Source of the DNA: Parachlamydia sp. AcF125
Lineage (GTDB): Bacteria; Chlamydiota; Chlamydiia; Chlamydiales; Parachlamydiaceae
DNA length: 64,000 nt
Assembly (NCBI RefSeq): GCF_018342475.1
Contig: NZ_JAEMUD010000001.1
Span: 682,001-746,000 of the forward strand
Reading direction: 5' to 3'
Shown: positions 16,368-25,141 of the stretch, piece after piece
Layout: the number at the start of each line of letters is the position of its first letter
How positions within the stretch are numbered: the stretch's first letter is position 1
Notes under the pieces: model-generated
What the model was told of the DNA's origin: nothing
Seen by the model: the letters and a program-made list of their open reading frames with translations, nothing else
Databases searched by the model: none
Translations under genes and position numbers: made by a program

Positions 16368-19013
16368 ATGAAAAGTGATGCTCCCAAGCCTATTTATTTA
16401 GCTGACTATAGACCCCCAGATTATTTGATCGAAACAGTTGATCTCCATTTTGAGCTAGAAGATGAAAAAACAACAGTTGCTTCCAAGCTTTTTATCAAGC
16501 AATCAGAAATAGGAAAAGGAGCTCCTCTGGTGTTGAACGGAGAATCTATGCAACTCCTCTCTATCAAGGTTGATGGTAAGCCCCTTGCAGAATCTCAATA
16601 CCAGTTGGATGAAAAAAGGTTAACCATTCCTTTCCTTCCTGCCTCTTGTATTTTGGAAATTGTGACGCAAATCAACCCGCAAGCAAACACAGCCTTAGAT
16701 GGACTCTATAAATCCGGTGGGATTTTTTGTACCCAGAATGAGCCTGAAGGTTTCAGACGGATTACCTATTTTCTAGATCGCCCCGATGTCATGTCTAAAT
16801 ATACCACCACAATTGTGGCCAATAAGGAGCGTTTTCCTTTGCTTTTATCTAATGGAAATTTGATTGGAAAAGGGGATCTAGTTGGGGGCAAACATTGGGC
16901 GCAATGGGAAGATCCGTTTGCAAAACCATGCTATTTATTTGCCTTAGTGGCAGGCGATTTAGGGTGTGTAGAGGATGTTTACACGACCCGCTCTGGAAGA
17001 AAAGTAGATTTAAAGATTTACTGCGATAAAGGGAATGAGTCCAAATGCCAACATGCGATGCAATCTTTGATTTACTCGATGAAATGGGATGAAGATGTTT
17101 TTGGCTTAGAATACGATTTGGACATTTATATGATCGTGGCGGTCGACTCCTTTAATATGGGCGCTATGGAAAACAAGGGGCTGAATATCTTCAATACCAA
17201 TTGCGTCATGGCGGATGCTGCATCAGCCACCGATGATAATTTTACACGCGTTGAAAAAGTAATTGCCCACGAATACTTTCATAACTGGACAGGCAATCGA
17301 ATCACCTGCCGCGATTGGTTTCAATTGACTTTAAAAGAAGGATTAACCGTTTTTCGGGATCAAGAGTTTTCTGCCGATAGAGGGTCGGTCCACCGCATAG
17401 AAGATGTACAAGCTTTGCGCGAATTGCAATTTGCTGAAGATGCGGGACCTATGGCTCACCCCATTAAGCCAAGCTCTTATATTCAGATTAACAATTTTTA
17501 TACAACGACCGTGTATAAGAAAGGGGCGGAAGTCATTCGGATGATCCGTACGCTGATTGGAAAAGAAAATTTCCGCAGAGGAATCGATCGGTATTTTGAG
17601 CTTTATGACGGTCAAGCTGTCACGACGGATGATTTTGTGCATGCCATGGAATGGGCTTCGGGGAAAGACCTAACGACCCAATTTAAGCGCTGGTATACCC
17701 AAAGTGGCACTCCTCACTTAGATCTAAGCTTTAAATATGACGCTGCAAATAAACGCTTTGAAATGACGGTTGAGCAGTCTTGTGCGCCCACCCCAGATGG
17801 AAGTGAAAAGCTCCCTTTTTACTTTCCATTTAAAGTGGGATTGTTAAACGATAAAGGGGAAAGCCTTTCTTTTATCCCACCAAACAGCTCGGAGAAGATG
17901 ACGGAAGCAGTGCTGTGTATTTCTCAAGCAAAAGAGACTTTTATTTTTGAAGATGTATTCAGTAAGCCCATCCCTTCAGTCAATCGGGATTTTACGGCTC
18001 CCATTACTTTGGCAGCCCCCTATAGCCGTCGCGATTATGCGCTTTTGATGGCCTATGATCCTAACCAGTTTAATCGTTGGGATGCTAGCCAAACGTTGGC
18101 CACACAAGTGCTTTTAGAAATGGTAGAAGATTTGCATGAAGGACTTGACCCCATGATGGATGAGGACTTTATGGGGGCGTTTGGAAAAACCTTGGCAGAT
18201 CCTTCATTAGATAAAGCCCTCAAAGCAAGGCTCTTATCTTTGCCAAGTGAGGAAATGCTGCACCAAAAGCAAAAAGAAATTGACTTCGATGCTGTCCATC
18301 TGATGCGGGAATTTGCCATCTTGGAATTAGCGACCCGTTATGAAGAGGAATTGCTAAATACTTATAAAGAATGCCATTCAGATGTAGAATACACGTTTGA
18401 TGCAGTTTCTGTAGGCAATCGAGCCTTGAAAAACCTCTGCTTATTTTATCTTTCGGCTACTTACAAACCAGAATTTACGCAGCTTTGTGAACAGCAGTTT
18501 CTAAAAGCCAAGAATATGACAGATCACTTCTCGGCCCTCGCTTTACTTAATCAGATCGATTCTCCTGTGCGCCAAAAAGCCTTAGATCAATTCTACGAGC
18601 GGTGGAAGCATGATCCTCTGGTTATGTGCAAATGGTTAAGCGTACAAGCATTTTGCAAATTAGATGGAGCCTTAGAAAGAGTGAAAGCACTGACAAAAGC
18701 TCCTCCATTTGATTTTAAAGTGCCAAACCTTGTGCGAGCGCTTTTTGTCAGCTTTATGGATAACCATGTGCACTTTAATGCCAATAATGGAGAAGGGTAT
18801 GCATTTTTAGCAGATACTATCCTTTATCTGGATCCCATAAACTCGCAGATGGCTGCTAAACTAGCGGGGGGATTTAAAAAATATGCTAAGCTCGATTTTT
18901 TAAGAAAAAAAGCGATGAAGGAGCAGTTAGAAAGAATTTTGGCCCATAAAAATATCTCCAATAACGTCTATGAAATCGTGTATAAAACTTTGAAATCAGA
19001 CCAAAATGGCTAA
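16368..19013 (+). CDS. pepN: Aminopeptidase N (M1 family)
   Basis: This zinc aminopeptidase removes N-terminal residues from peptides in the cytosol. The exopeptidase motif GAMEN is at about residues 264-268, the zinc site HEYFH at 301-305 and the third ligand Glu324 (TLKEGLTVFRDQEF). The bacterial PepN-type C-terminal helical domain is present, and 881 residues matches E. coli PepN (870). There is no signal peptide. The 3' end overlaps the next gene by 8 nt, placing it at the head of a tight plus-strand run with the RNA-repair genes. Confidence 0.96.
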   Translation: MKSDAPKPIYLADYRPPDYLIETVDLHFELEDEKTTVASKLFIKQSEIGKGAPLVLNGESMQLLSIKVDGKPLAESQYQLDEKRLTIPFLPASCILEIVTQINPQANTALDGLYKSGGIFCTQNEPEGFRRITYFLDRPDVMSKYTTTIVANKERFPLLLSNGNLIGKGDLVGGKHWAQWEDPFAKPCYLFALVAGDLGCVEDVYTTRSGRKVDLKIYCDKGNESKCQHAMQSLIYSMKWDEDVFGLEYDLDIYMIVAVDSFNMGAMENKGLNIFNTNCVMADAASATDDNFTRVEKVIAHEYFHNWTGNRITCRDWFQLTLKEGLTVFRDQEFSADRGSVHRIEDVQALRELQFAEDAGPMAHPIKPSSYIQINNFYTTTVYKKGAEVIRMIRTLIGKENFRRGIDRYFELYDGQAVTTDDFVHAMEWASGKDLTTQFKRWYTQSGTPHLDLSFKYDAANKRFEMTVEQSCAPTPDGSEKLPFYFPFKVGLLNDKGESLSFIPPNSSEKMTEAVLCISQAKETFIFEDVFSKPIPSVNRDFTAPITLAAPYSRRDYALLMAYDPNQFNRWDASQTLATQVLLEMVEDLHEGLDPMMDEDFMGAFGKTLADPSLDKALKARLLSLPSEEMLHQKQKEIDFDAVHLMREFAILELATRYEEELLNTYKECHSDVEYTFDAVSVGNRALKNLCLFYLSATYKPEFTQLCEQQFLKAKNMTDHFSALALLNQIDSPVRQKALDQFYERWKHDPLVMCKWLSVQAFCKLDGALERVKALTKAPPFDFKVPNLVRALFVSFMDNHVHFNANNGEGYAFLADTILYLDPINSQMAAKLAGGFKKYAKLDFLRKKAMKEQLERILAHKNISNNVYEIVYKTLKSDQNG

Positions 19014-19803
19014 ACAAGCACAGCGCCTATTTTTTGGATTTGAAGCAGAAGCTCCCTGGCCCGCAGATTTGCCAGCAGGGAGAGTTTTAGAGGAATCTTG
19101 TAGGCATATGACTTTAGCATTTTTAGGAAATGTAGAAGGGCAGAAGGTTAACACCCTGCTGCCCACTTTTCCTAAGCCTAGCTTCCAATATGGCTTACTT
19201 GGGTATGCTGATCGGCTCACTTTCCTCCCTAAGCAGCATCCGCGTGTGGTGGCTTGGCATGTAGCATGCAGTCAATTGGTTGAAGAATATCAAAAAAAAC
19301 TTATAGATTGGTTGCAAAAGCAGGGTTTCAAATTTCGGGAGCGAGAATCTTTTCTTCCCCATATCACCATTGCGCGTGCCCCTTTTTCTTTTCAAGTTTG
19401 GCGAAAATCTTTCAAACCTTTTCCTATAGTTTTGAAAGCGATCCATCTTTATGAAAGTCTTGGAAACTTAAATTATGTCTCTCGGTGGAGTTATCCTTTA
19501 ATTCCTCCCTTTGAAGAACTGGAACACACCGCAGATGTCGCCTTTTGTATAAGAGGAGCGACACTTTCCGATCTCTGTATGCATGCTCAGGCTGCTTTAT
19601 CTTTTCTTTTTCCTCCCATCCACTTGTTTTTCCCTCCCCTGAGCGTCATTTATTCTTTAGAAGAAATCATTAGGCATTTAAATGCAGGGATTACACGGGC
19701 CGATGGGGAGTTAGGATGCCCTTTCAAAGCTGTCAGCTTACACGGAGAAATTCGGGAGTCTAAAAACCACTTTTTAGAATGGGAGATGATTGTCGATGTA
19801 TAA
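19006..19803 (+). CDS. 2H phosphoesterase (2'-5' RNA ligase/ThpR-like) fused to a shortened archease
   Basis: Two domains are visible. Residues 1-165 form a 2H phosphoesterase with both catalytic motifs, HMTL (His34) and HITI (His119), as in ThpR RNA cyclic phosphodiesterases. Residues ~167-265 match archease: FEELEHTADVAFCIRGATL (Asp177) near its start, KAVSLHGEI, and the terminal IVDV with Asp264, which correspond to the metal-binding acidic residues of archease. Archease is usually ~140 residues; here it is ~99, with the middle region missing or condensed. It overlaps pepN by 8 nt at the start and rtcB by 8 nt at the end. Archease activates the ligase RtcB in other organisms, and rtcB is the next gene. 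The ligase-activation role here is an inference. Confidence 0.85.
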   Translation: MAKQAQRLFFGFEAEAPWPADLPAGRVLEESCRHMTLAFLGNVEGQKVNTLLPTFPKPSFQYGLLGYADRLTFLPKQHPRVVAWHVACSQLVEEYQKKLIDWLQKQGFKFRERESFLPHITIARAPFSFQVWRKSFKPFPIVLKAIHLYESLGNLNYVSRWSYPLIPPFEELEHTADVAFCIRGATLSDLCMHAQAALSFLFPPIHLFFPPLSVIYSLEEIIRHLNAGITRADGELGCPFKAVSLHGEIRESKNHFLEWEMIVDV

Positions 19804-21226
19804 TCTAAAAAAAATCCAACCTGCCACCTACCTTTTACCTCAAGAAGAGGGAATGCTTGTTCCTGGATTAGTGATTGCGACAGAGGAGTTGATACGGGAA
19901 GGAGATTTTGAAAAACCCCTAGAACAAGTCCGCCATGTGGCTCACCTTCCAGGTATTGTAGGCTATAGCGTGGCAATGCCCGATATTCATTGGGGATATG
20001 GATTTCCTATTGGAGGAGTGGCTGCCACGGATGCGGAGACAGGGGTAATCAGCCCCGGAGGAGTAGGCTATGACATCAATTGTGGAGTTCGCTTAGCGTT
20101 AGTTCCTCTGCCCTTCAAACAGCTTTCTTCTCGCACTAAAGAGGCCCTCTTAAATGCAATTTTTAAGCATGTGCCCTCAGGCTTTGGGCATGGTTTTTCT
20201 AAGATTAAAAAAAAGCTTTCAGATAAAGATTATCGAGAGCTTATCGGCAAGGGAGCAAAGTGGTCGATTGAGCAGGGTTATGGCTTCGAGGAAGATTTAG
20301 AAGGTATGGAGAGCCAGGGTTTTATTGCAGGCGGGGGGTTAGAGGCTGTGTCCGTGCAAGCGCGCAAGAGGGGAGAAAGTCAGTTGGGGTCCATCGGTTC
20401 AGGAAATCATTTTGTGGAAATTGGAGAAATTCAAAAAATTTTCCTCCCAGAGCTTGCCAAAGCTTGGGAGGTGGAAGAGGGGCAGACCTACATTTTGATT
20501 CATTCGGGCTCTCGCGGCTTTGGACATCAGGTTTGTCAAGACTCTTTGGATGATTTTCTCAAGCAAGGGTATGCCAAAGGATTGCCCGATCGGCAGCTTG
20601 TGGCAGCCCCTATTCAGAGCGAGGCAGGCCGAAACTATTTCAAAGCGATGGCAGCTGCTGCAAATTACGCTTTCAATAATCGACAGCAAATTTTACATGC
20701 TGTTAGGCAAAGCTTTTCAGAAACATGCCAAATTTCACCTGAAGAAATTCGGTTGCTTTATGACGTTTGCCATAATATCGCTAAATTTGAAATGCATGAA
20801 ATCAAAGGGGAAATGCGCAAACTTTGTGTCCACCGCAAAGGAGCCACGCGAGCTTTTGGGAAGGGGACCGCGGAGCTTAACTCTCTTTTTCAACAAACAG
20901 GACAGCCTGTTTTAGTTCCAGGAGATATGGGAAGAGCCAGCCATCTCATGGTGGGGAGGGGAAATCCTTTGACGTGGTGTAGTGCATGTCATGGAGCAGG
21001 GAGAGCAAAAAGCCGTATCCAATCCTTGAAGTTGTGGAAACAAAAAAATCCGCTTCATTATATGAAAGAACAAGGGATTCTTGTTAAAGCCCATTCTCCT
21101 CGTACGATTGCTGAGGAAATGCCTGATGCTTACAAAGATGTAGACAGCGTTGTAGATGCGGTACAGGAAGCTGGGCTTGCCGATAAAGTAGCCCGATTAA
21201 AACCTTCACTCGTCATTAAGGGATGA
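19796..21226 (+). CDS. rtcB: RNA-splicing ligase RtcB
   Basis: This GTP/Mn-dependent ligase joins 2',3'-cyclic phosphate (or 3'-phosphate) and 5'-OH RNA ends. Metal-binding and catalytic elements are all present: GGVGYDINCGVRL with Cys96, GSIGSGNHFVEI, HSGSRGFGHQ, HRKGATRAF, and the guanylated His at about 399 in SACHGAGR, which sits 77 residues before the end as in the archaeal enzyme. Length is 476. A TTG at 19790 is also in frame, but the ATG at 19796 is preferred; it overlaps the stop of the upstream 2H/archease gene, indicating coupled translation. Confidence 0.96.
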   Translation: MYNLKKIQPATYLLPQEEGMLVPGLVIATEELIREGDFEKPLEQVRHVAHLPGIVGYSVAMPDIHWGYGFPIGGVAATDAETGVISPGGVGYDINCGVRLALVPLPFKQLSSRTKEALLNAIFKHVPSGFGHGFSKIKKKLSDKDYRELIGKGAKWSIEQGYGFEEDLEGMESQGFIAGGGLEAVSVQARKRGESQLGSIGSGNHFVEIGEIQKIFLPELAKAWEVEEGQTYILIHSGSRGFGHQVCQDSLDDFLKQGYAKGLPDRQLVAAPIQSEAGRNYFKAMAAAANYAFNNRQQILHAVRQSFSETCQISPEEIRLLYDVCHNIAKFEMHEIKGEMRKLCVHRKGATRAFGKGTAELNSLFQQTGQPVLVPGDMGRASHLMVGRGNPLTWCSACHGAGRAKSRIQSLKLWKQKNPLHYMKEQGILVKAHSPRTIAEEMPDAYKDVDSVVDAVQEAGLADKVARLKPSLVIKG

Positions 21227-21227
21227 T

Positions 21228-22220
21228 ATGATGCGGGCTATGGTACTTGAGAAACCCGGAACTCCACTCAAACGTGTTACTCTTGCGATTCCCGAGCCTA
21301 CCTCTACACAGATTCTTGTACAGGTAGAAGCTTGTGGCGTATGCCGAACCGACCTGCACATTCGAGATGGGGAGCTCACTCAGCCCCATCTTCCGCTCAT
21401 CTTAGGGCACCAAATTGTAGGGATAGTGACAAAGGTGGGAAGCGAAGTTAAAAATTTTAAAGCTGGGGATCGAATTGGCGTGCCTTGGGTGGGGGGTTGC
21501 TGTAATGCCTGCGAATATTGTCTTTCTGGACGTGAAAATCTTTGCGATCATGGAAGCTTTACAGGTTATCAACTTCAAGGGGGCTTTGCTGAATATGCCG
21601 TGGCGAATGAATCCTTTTGCTTTTCTATTCCTGTTGAATTTTCTTCCCTACAGGCTGCTCCCTTGTTATGTGGAGGTTTGATTGGATACAGGGCTTTAAG
21701 AATGAGTGGAGAGGCTAAAAAGTTAGGATTTTATGGATTTGGCTCTTCTGCGCATTTAATGACTCAGTTAGCAGTTTACCAAGGAAAAAGCGTCTATGTT
21801 TTTACACGTTCTGGGGATGAAAAAACCCAGGCTTTTGCCAAGCAATTGGGGGCGATTTGGGCAGGTAGTTCTGATGAATTGCCTCCTGTTCAGCTAGATG
21901 CTGCGATTATATTTGCGCCTGTAGGAAGCTTGGCTCTGGCAGCTTTAAAAGCGGTGGCCAAAGGGGGAAGGGTTGTCTGTGCAGGCATTCATATGAGTGA
22001 TATTCCCTCATTTCCTTATTCTCTTCTCTATGGGGAAAGGATGATCTGCTCAGTGACCAACCTCACTAGACAAGATGGCAAGGAATTTTTAGAGTTAGCA
22101 CCCAAAGTTCCGATTCATAGTCAAATAAATGTTTATCCTTTAGAAAAAGCTAACCAGGCTTTGGATGATTTAAAACAGGGAAAAGTGAACGGCTCTGTAG
22201 TCCTACGAATCAAAGAATAA
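21228..22220 (+). CDS. Zinc-dependent alcohol dehydrogenase (medium-chain, AdhP-like)
   Basis: The GroES-like N-terminal domain carries ACGVCRTDLHIRDG (catalytic zinc Cys) and GHQIVG, where the usual Glu of GHE is replaced by Gln. The structural-zinc cysteine cluster (CCNACEYCLSGRENLC) is complete. The Rossmann half has GFYGFGSSAHL in place of a standard GxGxxG. Length of 330 is normal. The best family match is the single-chain 'zinc-binding alcohol dehydrogenase' found in many bacteria; the substrate is unknown. It begins 1 nt after rtcB, so it is probably in the same transcript, without an obvious functional tie. The start may be the ATG at 21228 or 21231. Confidence 0.9.
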   Translation: MMRAMVLEKPGTPLKRVTLAIPEPTSTQILVQVEACGVCRTDLHIRDGELTQPHLPLILGHQIVGIVTKVGSEVKNFKAGDRIGVPWVGGCCNACEYCLSGRENLCDHGSFTGYQLQGGFAEYAVANESFCFSIPVEFSSLQAAPLLCGGLIGYRALRMSGEAKKLGFYGFGSSAHLMTQLAVYQGKSVYVFTRSGDEKTQAFAKQLGAIWAGSSDELPPVQLDAAIIFAPVGSLALAALKAVAKGGRVVCAGIHMSDIPSFPYSLLYGERMICSVTNLTRQDGKEFLELAPKVPIHSQINVYPLEKANQALDDLKQGKVNGSVVLRIKE

Positions 22221-22320
22221 ATTAAAATTTATTTGATTTTTATTGTTGATTATAAATGATTATTTAACTACCATGCATGTATTTGTTTATCTATTTATTT
22301 TATAATTGTTTCAATTAGCA

Positions 22321-23697
22321 ATGAAAATAAAAAAAAGCGAAAATCCAAATTTATCAATTCATACTTACCTCATCATTGATGAAGAGACACAGCAAGCTGC
22401 CGTCGTGGACCCTGCTCGAAATATTGAGCCTTTACTTGCGTTAATTGAAGAAGAAAAGGTTCAAGTGACCTACATATTGGAAACGCATGTGCATGCAGAT
22501 TTTGTCTCGGGAGCAAAAGAACTTAAGCACCATTTGCAAAAAAAGCCTGTGATTGTCTGTTCGGGGCTAGGGGGGGAAGAATGGCAACCTCGTTATGCTG
22601 ATCGCCTGATTGCAAAAGATCGCGAAATACTCAACCTTGGTCATTTGGCTTTACAAGCCTGGTACGTACCTGGGCATACTCCTGAACATATCATGTGGCT
22701 TATTTTAAAGCAGGATTCTCCCCTGGCTGTATTCTCAGGGGATTTTCTTTTAGGAGGTTCGCTGGGTCGCCCAGACCTTTTAGGGCAAAGCAAACTTTTT
22801 GAACTAGCCAAACTGCTTTACCAAAGCGCTTTTCATGTTTTAAGGGATTTACCCGATCATCTACCCGTTTATCCGGCGCATGGGGCAGGCTCTTTTTGTG
22901 GAAAAAACATTGCCGATAAAAGTCTTCTCATTCTAGGGGAGGAAAAACGCACAAATCCTCACTTGATCCCCCAAGCAGAAGAAATGTGGATTAAACAATT
23001 ATTAGAGGGAATGCCTCCGGCGCCTAGTTATTTTTCTCGTTTAAAACAGTTAAATGTTAAAGGGGCGGATTTAATTCAATCGCTTGTTCCTCCTCGCCGG
23101 TTAGAAGCTCAGGAATTGCATTCACCCGGCCTGGTTGTCGTAGACCTTAGAGACCAAGAAGCGTTCGCCCAATCATTTGTAAAAGGATCTATTAATATTC
23201 CTTTTGGGCTTTCTTTCACTAAGTGGGCAGCTGAAATTCTGCTTGCAGACTCTCCCCTTGCGCTTGTCACCCCTGATATCGAAACTTGTGTCCAAGCTTT
23301 GAAGCTGCTTAGGTTGATTGGCTTAGATCATGTGATCGGTTATATGATGTGGCAAGAGGAATTGCTAGCCCCATCCATGAAGGATTCTTTTCCTTTAATG
23401 CTTCCCCAGAATGTCCATTTTAATCCTAATGAGCCTATCATTGATGTGCGAACTCGTGAGGAGTGGGATCAAGGACATATAGCAGGAGCGCTTCATATTC
23501 CTTTAGCGCTTTTTGCTAAAGAAGAGCTTGAGCTTTCTCCAGACAAGCCCCTTCTTATGATTTGCGGTAGCGGTTATCGCTCTTCAATTGCAGCTTCTCT
23601 CGCAAAAAGAAAGGGATTTATCCACTTAGCTAGTATTAAAGGGGGGATGCAAGCTTGGAAAAAGGCCTTATTACCTATTATAAAATCGGAGGATTAA
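22321..23697 (+). CDS. Metallo-beta-lactamase-fold hydrolase fused to two rhodanese domains
   Basis: The N-terminal MBL domain has the HxHxDxxSG variant THVHADFVSGAKEL and GHTPEHIMW, as in persulfide dioxygenase/glyoxalase-II-like enzymes. Two rhodanese domains follow: the first (about residues 255-345) lacks an active-site Cys, the second (about 355-458) keeps it in MICGSGYRSS. This is the CoA-disulfide/persulfide-handling architecture. An in-frame TTG exists at 22306, but the ATG at 22321 is chosen. The last codons hold the ribosome-binding sequence (CGGAGGA) of the following gene, which starts 3 nt after the stop. Its role is likely in sulfur/persulfide detoxification. Confidence 0.9.
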   Translation: MKIKKSENPNLSIHTYLIIDEETQQAAVVDPARNIEPLLALIEEEKVQVTYILETHVHADFVSGAKELKHHLQKKPVIVCSGLGGEEWQPRYADRLIAKDREILNLGHLALQAWYVPGHTPEHIMWLILKQDSPLAVFSGDFLLGGSLGRPDLLGQSKLFELAKLLYQSAFHVLRDLPDHLPVYPAHGAGSFCGKNIADKSLLILGEEKRTNPHLIPQAEEMWIKQLLEGMPPAPSYFSRLKQLNVKGADLIQSLVPPRRLEAQELHSPGLVVVDLRDQEAFAQSFVKGSINIPFGLSFTKWAAEILLADSPLALVTPDIETCVQALKLLRLIGLDHVIGYMMWQEELLAPSMKDSFPLMLPQNVHFNPNEPIIDVRTREEWDQGHIAGALHIPLALFAKEELELSPDKPLLMICGSGYRSSIAASLAKRKGFIHLASIKGGMQAWKKALLPIIKSED

Positions 23698-23700
23698 ACG

Positions 23701-24816
23701 ATGTCCATTATAAAAGCAACCAGTCACTTAGTGACAAACCATGAAAATTGGCACCTTGAATATCACGATAAACCTGCGGTTCCATTGGCACAAGTTGTGA
23801 AAAGATGCTTCCTTTCGGTGTTTATTGTCTCTCCCTTTTTTTTAGCAGTGAGCCCTTTTCTTCTTCCTCTGGGGGTCACAGCTTTTTGCCTGGAAAAAAA
23901 AAGACAAAAGAGAACGATGGCGATTTTGGAAGACATTACCCGTTTAGAAAGTTACAAAAAAGCAAGACTTGAAAAGTATAAAAATAAAATAGCTATTTTT
24001 GAAAAAAAAGCGCTGCCTTTTTTAGAGAAAAACTCTTTGGGGAGTTTGGTAAATTTACCGACGTATTTTCGAGAATGGGATGAGGATAAAAAGCGAGTTT
24101 ATTGGAAAAAATTTTCGCAGATAAATTTTTACCAAAACTATCTCTCCCAAAAAAAATTTAGAGAGGAATTTGAAAAACTTGAAAAAATTCAAAAAGAAAT
24201 GCCGGTTTGGGAAGACACTACCCCTTTAGAAAGTTACAAAAAAGCAAGACTTGAAAAGTACAAAAACAAAATAGCCATCTTTGAAAAAAAAGCACTGCCT
24301 TTTTTAGAGAAAAAATCTTTGGGGAGTTTGGTAAATTTACCGACGTATTTTCGAGAATGGGATGAGGATAAAAAGCGAGTTTATTGGAAAAAATTTTCGC
24401 AGATAAATTTTTACCAAAACTATCTCTCCCAAAAAAAATTTAGAGAGGAATTTGAAAAACTTGAAAAAATTCAAAAAAAAATGACGATTGTGGAAAAGCA
24501 AAATGCTATTTTGCCGAGTGATGACAACAATGAAGCTATCCAAAAAATTCTGGAACTTAAAGCAGTTAAAAACAAATTTAAGTTAATGAGGGCTACAGAA
24601 AATCTTAAATTATTTATTTGTGCAATGCTCCCCCTGGGATTTTTGTTCTCACCTTTAGGTAAAGGTCGGTCTTTATTTAAAGGAAAGAAAGAACTTTTGC
24701 CTCAGTTGCCACTTTTTGATAAGTATGCTGATCTGGTAGAGGCGCATAATCAGCTTATCGAAAGACATGAATGTCTTGTTCCTTTGTTGATTAAGCCTTT
24801 TAAACTTCAAGCTTAA
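23701..24816 (+). CDS. Inc-like hypothetical protein A with internal duplication
   Basis: This is the first member of a local three-gene family of unknown function. Residues ~30-62 form a bilobed hydrophobic segment (FLSVFIVSPFFLAVSPFLL), the arrangement seen in chlamydial inclusion-membrane proteins; the rest is charged, Lys/Glu-rich and probably helical. Residues 82-175 are repeated almost perfectly at 176-267, a 282-bp duplication, making this copy 371 residues against 277 and 286 for its paralogues. A second, weaker hydrophobic patch (FICAMLPLGFLFS) lies near residue 303. The start is 3 nt after the rhodanese gene and uses an SD inside it. The Inc role is an inference. Confidence 0.75.
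   Translation: MSIIKATSHLVTNHENWHLEYHDKPAVPLAQVVKRCFLSVFIVSPFFLAVSPFLLPLGVTAFCLEKKRQKRTMAILEDITRLESYKKARLEKYKNKIAIFEKKALPFLEKNSLGSLVNLPTYFREWDEDKKRVYWKKFSQINFYQNYLSQKKFREEFEKLEKIQKEMPVWEDTTPLESYKKARLEKYKNKIAIFEKKALPFLEKKSLGSLVNLPTYFREWDEDKKRVYWKKFSQINFYQNYLSQKKFREEFEKLEKIQKKMTIVEKQNAILPSDDNNEAIQKILELKAVKNKFKLMRATENLKLFICAMLPLGFLFSPLGKGRSLFKGKKELLPQLPLFDKYADLVEAHNQLIERHECLVPLLIKPFKLQA
23944..24483 (+). repeat. Internal 282-bp tandem duplication within gene A
   Basis: The segment 23944-24201 recurs at 24226-24483 with very few substitutions; the period is exactly 282 bp, so the frame is kept (94 codons). The paralogues at 25142 and 26295 have one copy only. Confidence 0.92.
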
Positions 24817-25141
24817 GAGGCCAAGTTTTTTGCTTGTCCTGTGTGTGGTCTCAATGAGTACTTTAGCTTGGATTACATACCAACGGGAGCACTAGCTAGG
24901 CTAAGTTTATTAAGTTTTACTGAAGAGCTGCGTTCTCAAAAAAAGGGAATTTTTTGTTAAAGTGAATGAACCTATCCCGTTTTAGTAAATTTATGAGTAT
25001 TGATAATAATCGCCTTTATCAAATGGCAAGCCGTTTTAGGCAAAAGGCTTTAAGTTTCTCCAAATAGATTGTCTGCTTTAAAAAGGCATGCAAGCTTGGA
25101 AAAAAGCCTTATTACCTATTATAAAATCGGAGGATTAAACG
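24817..25141. other. Repeat-associated spacer 1
   Basis: This spacer shares extensive similarity with 25976-26294. It includes a short open frame ending in a segment like PTGALARLSLLSFTEEL followed by KKGIFC and a stop, which is in frame with gene A past its stop. From 25087 to 25138 it repeats the last 17 codons and stop of the rhodanese gene, intact in frame (GMQAWKKALLPIIKSED). Confidence 0.8.
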
